Shown here piece after piece: positions 1 through 4,348 of a stretch of DNA of 6,155 nucleotides. Location: assembly GCF_016680995.1 (NCBI RefSeq), contig NZ_JAEQMG010000094.1, forward strand, positions 1 through 6,155, written 5' to 3'. The notes under the pieces were generated by a model. That model made no database searches. It saw only the letters and a program-made list of their open reading frames with translations, and was not told the DNA's origin. This DNA comes from Ruminococcus difficilis. GTDB taxonomy: Bacteria; Bacillota_A; Clostridia; Oscillospirales; Acutalibacteraceae. A program made the translations under genes and the position numbers. Each line of letters opens with the position of its first letter. Position 1 is the stretch's first letter.

Positions 1-21
1 ATCCCCCTTAGCTTCCCCGAG

Positions 22-50
22 CGGATTTCTCAAAAACCTCATGAAATCCG
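22..50. repeat. Inverted repeat (8-bp stem, 13-nt loop) in C-rich leader
   Basis: CGGATTTC at 22-29 is the exact reverse complement of GAAATCCG at 43-50. The hairpin lies in a non-coding stretch (1-156) that also has C-runs at 3-7, 15-18, 67-71, 76-80 and 94-97. I see no gene and no convincing promoter in 1-156. The motif GCGGATTT recurs at 128-135. The hairpin may be part of the transfer-origin region or of an unseen upstream feature; nothing decides between these. Confidence 0.4.
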
Positions 51-156
51 GACTTTCTTCAATTCTCCCCCTAATCCCCCGAAAAATCCAGTACCCCTAT
101 TCTATAAAAACCGCATATCAAATTCAAGCGGATTTTGTCGAAGCCGAAATTTATTT

Positions 157-236
157 CCCGCTTTTTTCTCAGCTCTGCTGAGGCAAGCAGAGCGTCCGGC
201 TGTCCGCCGGTCGCATAAAAGCGGGCAGAAGCCCGC
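157..236. other. Structured leader upstream of mobC, candidate oriT
   Basis: Several inverted repeats are packed into 80 nt. CCCGCTTTT (157-165) pairs with AAAAGCGGG (217-225) and would enclose two hairpins: GCTCTGCT/AGCAGAGC (172-179 with 186-193, loop GAGGCA) and CCGGC/GCCGG (196-200 with 206-210). GCGGGC/GCCCGC (221-226 with 231-236, loop AGAA) competes with the outer stem. CTCAGC/GCTGAG (168-173 with 177-182) competes with the first inner hairpin. In mobilizable elements, oriT commonly lies just upstream of mobC and the relaxase and contains inverted repeats next to the nick site, so position and structure fit. I do not recognise a known nic sequence. It could instead be a regulatory leader for the mob operon. 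Confidence 0.45.
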
Positions 237-257
237 ACCCACTTTGAATACTCACAT

Positions 258-263
258 GGAGGT
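258..263 (+). promoter_or_regulatory. Ribosome binding site of mobC (decides a TTG start)
   Basis: GGAGGT sits 6 nt before the TTG at 270. There is no in-frame ATG near it: the first methionine after the start is residue 31 (ATG at 360). The strong Shine-Dalgarno sequence is therefore the reason for choosing TTG. Confidence 0.85.
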
Positions 264-269
264 AATTAT

Positions 270-581
270 TTGGCAAACAGAAAACGAAATCAAACTATAT
301 CAATTCGTCTTACGACAGAAGAAAAGGAAGAGATTATCGCCAAAGCAAAGCAGGCGAACATGACCTTGACCGACTACCTGATTGAGTGTTCACGGAACAC
401 AGAAATCACAGTGACCGACCTATCCGAAGTGCTTATCGAGCTGAAACGCATCGGAAATAACCTCAATCAAATCGCGCGGAAAGCAAATTCACGGCGATTT
501 TTCTTCCCGAAATTTGATTCGGTTGTCAAAGGTCAACGCATAATCTATGACGCGATTCTCAGCTTGACGGGAGGTGACTAA
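270..581 (+). CDS. mobC: MobC-like relaxosome accessory protein
   Basis: This 103-residue protein has the layout of MobC relaxosome proteins. These are small DNA-binding partners that sit at oriT and help the relaxase open and nick the DNA. The N-terminal ~45 residues look like a ribbon-helix-helix domain: a basic start, the strand TISIRLT, then two helices ending in LTDYLIECSR. The central LKRIGNNLNQIARKAN segment (residues about 58-73) is the most typical MobC signature. Length is normal for the family (about 100-130). Translation starts at TTG after GGAGGT. The stop codon lies 2 nt before the relaxase start and the relaxase ribosome binding site is inside the last codons, so the two genes are translationally coupled. 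The family call comes from sequence pattern only, but the neighbouring relaxase supports it strongly. Confidence 0.88.
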   Translation: MANRKRNQTISIRLTTEEKEEIIAKAKQANMTLTDYLIECSRNTEITVTDLSEVLIELKRIGNNLNQIARKANSRRFFFPKFDSVVKGQRIIYDAILSLTGGD

Positions 582-583
582 GC

Positions 584-1804
584 GTGGCTACAGTGATGTT
601 TATCCACGAAGGAACACAAAATCCTTCTGCCATGCGCGCGGTTATCAACTATTGTTTGCAGGAGCACAAAACCTTTGACAGCAAATCAAAGCGCAGGTTG
701 GTCAGCGGAATCAACTGTGACGGCGAGAATGCTTACCGGGAATTCATGGCGACGAAGAAGGTGTATGAAAAGGATAACGGTATGTTCTTCTATCATTACG
801 CACAATCCTTTGCACCGACAGAGAAGATTACTCCCGATCAGGCGCACGATATTTCTCTTGAATTTGCCGAGAGAGCGTGGCCTGGTCACGAGGTTCTGGT
901 CACGACTCACTGCGATGCCGATCATATTCATTCGCACTTCGTCATCAATTCTGTCGGCTTTGAATCAGGAATGAAGCTCCGGCAATCGCCGTCAACACTC
1001 AAACATCTTCGAAAGCTCAGCGACGAAATCTGTATTGCTCACGGACTTTCCGTTCTTAAGCCATACGAGGGCGGCGGAAAACGAATGTCGTCAAGAGAGT
1101 ACCGCGCGAGGATGAAGGGAGAAAGCTGGAAGCAAAAACTAGCGAACGACATTGACAAAGCGATGGAATATAGCGGAAGCAAGGACGAGTTTATCCGTTC
1201 TATGTCCATCCTTGGCTACCATATGACATGGAAGGACGAGAGAAAATATCTCACTTTTCACTGCTCCAACGGCAAAAGCTGCCGTGATATCAAGCTCCAT
1301 GACGAGAAATATCTCAAGGATAATATCGAGCGTGAGCTTCTGCAAAGAGAGTTTCCCGACAGCGGTTCAGATGAAAAACAGCCAACAGGATGGGAAGATT
1401 CGCGCGAGCTGTATGAGCAGCATCTCAGAGAACGTGCGCTTGCGAAAGCAGAAACCCGTAGAGTTTCCGACAGTTATTCCGATGTTGGCAGCGGAGTCAG
1501 CAGCCTTGCCGGAGCGGTATCCAAAATCGTTGACAACGATTCCGAAGACCCGGACGAGCGCCGTAAGCGTATCGAAGCAGAAGAAAACGGTGAAGCGCTC
1601 GGTACAATTTTCGGTAAAGGCATCAGTTTATTGGCTGACGCTGTATCCGATTCATCAGTGAACGCATCCGCACAAGAGCCGGATCACGATGATATCATCG
1701 ACCGTCAGCGAGAAGAAATTCTCCGAGAAGTCTTCGAGGAGGATGACTATGAGGACGAAGATTATGATGATGACGAGGACGAAGGGTTCACAATGACGCT
1801 ATAA
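584..1804 (+). CDS. MOBP-type relaxase (Relaxase/VirD2 family)
   Basis: This 406-residue relaxase would nick one strand at oriT, stay covalently bound to the 5' end and pilot the strand into a recipient through a helper's secretion system. The N-terminal ~160 residues carry the catalytic fold. Tyr23 in AVINYCLQEHKT is the likely nucleophile (by analogy with the AIxYI motif of the family), and YHYAQSF follows at 70-76. The metal-binding motif is H109-x-D-x-D-H114-x-H116-x-H118-x3-N122. After a basic linker (160-185) comes a region with a 12-residue internal repeat (302-313 and 344-355). The C-terminus is extremely acidic: 14 of the 16 residues at 385-400 are Asp or Glu. GTG is taken as start because GGAGGT lies 8 nt upstream, inside the end of mobC. 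No coupling protein or mating-pair gene is nearby, so mobilisation would need a helper element. Confidence 0.93.
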   Translation: MATVMFIHEGTQNPSAMRAVINYCLQEHKTFDSKSKRRLVSGINCDGENAYREFMATKKVYEKDNGMFFYHYAQSFAPTEKITPDQAHDISLEFAERAWPGHEVLVTTHCDADHIHSHFVINSVGFESGMKLRQSPSTLKHLRKLSDEICIAHGLSVLKPYEGGGKRMSSREYRARMKGESWKQKLANDIDKAMEYSGSKDEFIRSMSILGYHMTWKDERKYLTFHCSNGKSCRDIKLHDEKYLKDNIERELLQREFPDSGSDEKQPTGWEDSRELYEQHLRERALAKAETRRVSDSYSDVGSGVSSLAGAVSKIVDNDSEDPDERRKRIEAEENGEALGTIFGKGISLLADAVSDSSVNASAQEPDHDDIIDRQREEILREVFEEDDYEDEDYDDDEDEGFTMTL

Positions 1805-1844
1805 AAAAGATAAAAAATTCGGATTCTGTCTGGACTTTGCGAAA

Positions 1845-1891
1845 AAGGTGTGGTAGTGTTTGGCTCAACAAAGCGCACACGACCGCACCTT
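1845..1891 (+). repeat. Strong hairpin in the relaxase-recombinase spacer
   Basis: AAGGTGTGGT (1845-1854) pairs with ACCGCACCTT (1882-1891) with one G·U pair. After a 1x1 mismatch, GTGT (1856-1859) pairs with ACAC (1877-1880), leaving a 17-nt loop. CACACG (1876-1881) can alternatively pair with CGTGTG (1894-1899), so two mutually exclusive folds exist just ahead of the small ORF. No U-tract follows, so this is not a plain terminator. It may be a leader structure controlling the downstream small ORF and recombinase, or a binding site for an element protein. The rest of 1805-1932 shows no other clear feature. Confidence 0.5.
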
Positions 1892-1932
1892 GACGTGTGT
1901 GTCAACAGCATCCGTGGGAAGGAGAAACCATT

Positions 1933-2097
1933 ATGAAATTAGAAAAGCAAACAAAAATCAGCTCCGTTCATTTCAAATATGTCGGAACGGATGAACAGTT
2001 CAGCGACTTCATCAGAAGTGTTATCAAGGATTATATCGTCGACGATACGCTGCTTCCAGATGAAGATGACGCCATTATTGTTGAGAAGTCTGCTTGA
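1933..2097 (+). CDS. Small hypothetical protein preceding the recombinase
   Basis: This is a 54-residue protein of unknown function. The ATG at 1933 is chosen over an upstream in-frame GTG at 1897 because AAGGAG (1919-1924) lies 8 nt before it and the upstream codons overlap the hairpin region. The protein is mostly polar. Its core, HFKYVGTDEQFSDFIRSVIKDYI (split: HFKYVGTDEQ, FSDFIRSV, IKDYI), looks like a strand followed by an amphipathic helix, then an acidic tail (PDEDDA). There is no signal peptide, membrane segment or cysteine motif. From memory, similarly sized ORFs are often found directly upstream of large serine recombinases in clostridial mobile elements. Its place 48 nt before the recombinase suggests a recombination accessory or regulatory role, for example directionality control, but nothing in the sequence proves this. 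Confidence 0.7.
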   Translation: MKLEKQTKISSVHFKYVGTDEQFSDFIRSVIKDYIVDDTLLPDEDDAIIVEKSA

Positions 2098-2132
2098 TTG
2101 GCAGGCTTATTTTATACTCAAAAAACTATTAC

Positions 2133-2139
2133 AGGAGGT
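2133..2139 (+). promoter_or_regulatory. Ribosome binding site of the serine recombinase
   Basis: AGGAGGT lies 6 nt before the ATG at 2146. It rules out the in-frame TTG at 2098, which directly abuts the stop of the small ORF and would add 16 residues that do not belong to the resolvase fold. The true N-terminus MRVWLYARLS is typical of the family. Confidence 0.9.
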
Positions 2140-2145
2140 AACAAA

Positions 2146-3801
2146 ATGAGAGTATGGCTATACGCAAGGCTCTCCCGCGACGACGATGACGAGATGAATT
2201 CGCTGAACAATCAGCGAAAAATCGTCAGAGAGTTCGCGAACAAACAGGGCTATGAGGTCGTCGGAGAGTCCTTCGACGACAACGTCAGCGGTATGACCTT
2301 TGACCGCGACGGCATCCGTGAAATCGAAAAACAGGTGGAGTATAAGGCAATCGACGCTGTCCTTGTAAAGGATATGTCCCGCCTCGGCAGGCATAAAACC
2401 GATACGGCGGTGTTCATCGACTACCTCCGCCGCAACGATATCCGTGTGATCTCGGCGACGGAAAATCTCGACACAAGCCGCCAGAGCGACGACTTGGTCA
2501 TCAGCTTCAAGGGGTTGATGAACGACTACTACGCGCGCGAGGGCGGCGAAAAGGTGCGGATCGGCATGGACAATCTGCTAAAGCAAGGGCTGATCATCAC
2601 GCCGCCGATCGGCTATTTCAAGGACAAAAACACAAATGAAATCATTGTTGTTGAGGAACAGGCGGAGATCGTCCGCCGTATCTTCGATCTCTATCTTGCG
2701 GGTTATGGCTGCTCTGCCATAGCCCGCATTTTAAATGAGGACGGTGTAAAATCTCCCGCATACTATCATAAGTGTGTGTACGGCAGGCACCTCGGCAGCA
2801 ACAAACCGGAAATCGGCTCGCGTTATCTATGGGATCACACAGGCGTAAAGCGGATTCTGCTCAACGAGTTCTACATCGGGACGGTGACCTGTCACAAAAC
2901 ATACAACAACAAAATCACGCAAATCCGAAAAATCATTCCGAAAGAAGAACAGTATGTTCACGAAAATCTTGTTACGCCTATCATCTCAAAGGATAAATTC
3001 TTTCAGGTAAAGCTGCTGATGGAGCAGAAGAAAAGAGGAAATGTCAGAGCGAGTGCCAACAGACCTTGCCACAGATACGCAGGCTTGCTCGAGTGCGGCG
3101 ACTGCGGTTCTACCTTCACCTCCGTCAAAAGAACATGGAAAGGTGTGGAGCGAATCGAGTATGTCTGCAACGGCTACCACCGCTACGGCAAGGAAAACTG
3201 TCTTCCCCACCGTATCCGAGAAACAGAACTCGACAAAATCATCTGCGGCGAAATCACGAATGTCAAGGAGCAGGCGGCACAGCTTTATGAAAATATCGAC
3301 GGCGAGGTTCGCAAATGGCTGAAGAAAAAGAGCACGGTCACGGGCAAAATCCGACAGCTCAACGCCGAGCTTGAACAGAAAAAGAGCGACCAAAAAGAGA
3401 TTCTGCTGGAGCGCATCCGCGACAAGGAACATGCTTCGGTCTACGATGAAATGCTCTCAACCTGTGAAAGCGACATCAAAAAAATCGAGCAGGAGCTTTA
3501 TGACATTCAGCACTACAGCGAAACGATCAAAAAACGCAAGTCCGAAATGAAGCGCACCGTGGAGCTGATTGACGAAATCATCAAGGAGGGTGAGATCAGC
3601 GACGCCAATCTCAGACAACTGATCGACAAAATCATTATCTATGAATCAAGCGACGGATTGCGGATACAGGTCAATCTCAGGGCAGCCTTCACCGAACACA
3701 TGATCATACTTGACGAGTTTGGTAAGCAAAATGCCGACCTCAAAGTAGAAGGAAAATACAATTATCCGTTCGCTATGCGCAGAAGGATGAAAGTCAAATA
3801 A
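2146..3801 (+). CDS. Large serine recombinase (TnpX/resolvase-type integrase)
   Basis: This 551-residue site-specific recombinase would integrate and excise the element by a double-strand break with a phosphoserine link. The catalytic resolvase domain (1 to about 140) starts YARLS, with Ser10 as nucleophile and Arg8 beside it. It also contains NNQRKIV (21-27) and VKDMSRLGR (74-82), whose arginines belong to the active site. The Recombinase domain (about 150-265) starts with the PPIGYFKD segment. The zinc ribbon uses C317-x2-C320 and C341-x10-C352. A charged coiled coil (about 375-480) is expected to control synapsis and directionality. The C-terminus ends in a basic patch (RRRMKVK). Length is typical for clostridial large serine recombinases (450-600). 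No frameshift or missing catalytic residue is visible, so the enzyme is likely active. It stands last in the element next to non-coding DNA, as expected for a gene near an element end. Confidence 0.95.
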   Translation: MRVWLYARLSRDDDDEMNSLNNQRKIVREFANKQGYEVVGESFDDNVSGMTFDRDGIREIEKQVEYKAIDAVLVKDMSRLGRHKTDTAVFIDYLRRNDIRVISATENLDTSRQSDDLVISFKGLMNDYYAREGGEKVRIGMDNLLKQGLIITPPIGYFKDKNTNEIIVVEEQAEIVRRIFDLYLAGYGCSAIARILNEDGVKSPAYYHKCVYGRHLGSNKPEIGSRYLWDHTGVKRILLNEFYIGTVTCHKTYNNKITQIRKIIPKEEQYVHENLVTPIISKDKFFQVKLLMEQKKRGNVRASANRPCHRYAGLLECGDCGSTFTSVKRTWKGVERIEYVCNGYHRYGKENCLPHRIRETELDKIICGEITNVKEQAAQLYENIDGEVRKWLKKKSTVTGKIRQLNAELEQKKSDQKEILLERIRDKEHASVYDEMLSTCESDIKKIEQELYDIQHYSETIKKRKSEMKRTVELIDEIIKEGEISDANLRQLIDKIIIYESSDGLRIQVNLRAAFTEHMIILDEFGKQNADLKVEGKYNYPFAMRRRMKVK

Positions 3802-3811
3802 TAATAATTTA

Positions 3812-3843
3812 GCAGCCGGATACCTAAAAAGATATCCGGCTGC
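3812..3843 (+). terminator. 11-bp inverted repeat after the recombinase, possible transcript end
   Basis: GCAGCCGGATA (3812-3822) pairs perfectly with TATCCGGCTGC (3833-3843) around a 10-nt loop, 11 nt after the recombinase stop. The stem is strong, but the bases that follow (ATTGAATTATAA) are not a real U-tract, so classic intrinsic termination would be weak. It could be a 3'-end stabilising hairpin, or a recombinase or element-end site. Confidence 0.5.
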
Positions 3844-3863
3844 ATTGAATTATAAAAAATGAA

Positions 3864-3978
3864 TTGGCAGACGCACGATGTTGGGTAACCAAAAAAACCG
3901 TCATTCCATACAAAGTTTCCAGAAGAATTTTGTGGGGAATAGCCAAGACGCGCAAGGCACAGGTCGTGCGTCTGCCAA
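3864..3978. mobile_element. 115-bp MITE-like or structured-RNA element with 15-bp terminal inverted repeats
   Basis: TTGGCAGACGCACGA (3864-3878) is the exact reverse complement of 3964-3978. The triplet GAA stands directly outside both ends (3861-3863 and 3979-3981), which would fit a 3-bp target duplication. Inside are TTGG-GTAA-CCAA (3881-3892), a hairpin with a GNRA-type loop, and a longer hairpin. In the longer one, ATTCC (3903-3907) pairs with GGAAT (3936-3940), and after a 2x2 mismatch ACAAA (3910-3914) pairs with TTTGT (3929-3933), with TTC/GAA near the tip. No convincing protein is encoded; open frames here lack a ribosome binding site. Size, terminal repeats and lack of coding capacity fit a MITE. 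The nested folding would also suit a non-coding RNA. Three flanking bases are weak evidence for transposition. Confidence 0.5.
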
Positions 3979-4032
3979 GAAAAATCGGGCTGATTTCAGT
4001 CTTTTTAGCTTATTTTTTTGTAGATATATAAC

Positions 4033-4061
4033 AAAACAGCCCGATAAAATCGGGCTGTTTT
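4033..4061 (-). terminator. Intrinsic terminator of the tRNA operon
   Basis: AAAACAGCCCGAT (4033-4045) and ATCGGGCTGTTTT (4049-4061) form a 13-bp perfect stem with a 3-nt loop. On the minus strand it begins immediately after the encoded CCA of tRNA-Leu and runs into TTTTGTTATATA. The T-run on the plus side (4058-4062) means it can probably also stop plus-strand transcripts coming from the mobile element. Confidence 0.85.
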
Positions 4062-4148
4062 TGGTGCGGATAACAGGACTTGAACCTGCATGAAATTGCT
4101 TTCACATGGACCTGAACCATGCGCGTCTGCCAATTCCGCCATATCCGC
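4062..4148 (-). tRNA. tRNA-Leu (CAG anticodon), CCA encoded
   Basis: The minus strand folds as a complete class II tRNA. The acceptor GCGGATA pairs with TATCCGC, followed by discriminator A at 4065 and CCA at 4064-4062. The D-arm is GCGGAATTGGCAGACGC. The anticodon stem CATGG/CCATG encloses TTCAGGT, with CAG at 4114-4112 reading CUG codons. The long variable arm TGAAA-GCAA-TTTCA, which is typical of leucine tRNAs, is present. The T-arm GCAGG-TTCAAGT-CCTGT is intact. All stems pair. The gene is the last member of a short operon, with the terminator directly behind it. Confidence 0.95.
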
Positions 4149-4172
4149 ATTTATGAAATTGTAAGTGATTTT

Positions 4173-4254
4173 TGCAGGATAATCGGAATTTTTGCAAGTT
4201 CACCGAAGGTGTGTCACCTGAACCATGCGCGTCTGCCAATTCCGCCATACCTGC
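4173..4254 (-). pseudogene. Decayed tRNA-Leu (CAG)-like gene
   Basis: The 5' half matches the downstream tRNA-Leu exactly over 34 nt (from the acceptor through the anticodon loop TTCAGGT, anticodon CAG at 4220-4218). The 3' half does not complete the fold. The anticodon stem CATGG meets GACAC instead of CCATG. No TTCRA-type T-loop is present, and the acceptor GCAGGTA pairs with TATCCTGC only if one T is bulged. CACC-TTC-GGTG may be what remains of the variable arm. No CCA is encoded. The simplest reading is a tRNA-Leu gene that lost or exchanged its 3' half. It lies first behind the promoter, so it is still transcribed with the intact tRNA. An automatic tRNA search might still score it weakly as leucine. 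Confidence 0.65.
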
Positions 4255-4288
4255 ATATTCACTTTGCGGTTTCTCAACCACAAATATT

Positions 4289-4317
4289 ATTTTACCATAA
4301 AAAAGCCCGATTGTCAA
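4289..4317 (-). promoter_or_regulatory. SigmaA promoter of the tRNA operon, overlapping a terminator
   Basis: On the minus strand TTGACA (4317-4312) is followed after exactly 17 bp by TAAAAT (4294-4289). This is an almost perfect housekeeping promoter, with the expected start near 4282, about 28 nt before the tRNA-like gene. The -35 box lies in the inner stem of the preceding terminator, and the terminator's 3' arm and T-run form the spacer. Confidence 0.88.
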
Positions 4318-4337
4318 TGACAAATTCGGGCTTTTTT
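4299..4337 (-). terminator. Intrinsic terminator of the LicD fusion gene (probably bidirectional)
   Basis: AAAAAAGCCCGA (4299-4310) pairs with TCGGGCTTTTTT (4326-4337). Inside, TTGTCA and TGACAA (4311-4316 and 4318-4323) can extend the stem past an AT bulge. A run of six T follows the GC core on either strand. It lies 11 nt after the stop codon of the minus-strand gene. Confidence 0.9.
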
Positions 4338-4348
4338 GAAAAAATCAC

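Noticed and set aside
1897..1932. Longer version of the small ORF from GTG at 1897
   Set aside because: It would start within a hairpin region without a ribosome binding site; AAGGAG precedes the ATG at 1933.
2095..2118. Promoter directly before the recombinase (TTGATT and TATACT)
   Set aside because: The spacing is only 12 bp, too short for a sigmaA promoter; a -10-like box alone is not enough.
2098..2145. N-terminal extension of the recombinase from a TTG at 2098
   Set aside because: No ribosome binding site before it; the ATG at 2146 has AGGAGGT at ideal spacing and starts exactly at the resolvase fold.
3935..3978. Resemblance of TGGGGAATAGCCAAG (starting at 3933) to a tRNA-Gln 5' end
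   Set aside because: A short D-stem GCC/GGC can form, but there is no anticodon stem, T-arm or acceptor partner.
3878..4093. 71-residue plus-strand ORF across the inverted-repeat element and tRNA
   Set aside because: It runs through the terminator and into the tRNA gene, lacks a ribosome binding site and resembles no protein.
4062..4148. tRNA-Leu as the attachment site of the mobile element
   Set aside because: No matching direct repeat is seen at the left side of the window, and large serine recombinases do not usually use tRNA genes; the true ends cannot be set from this window.
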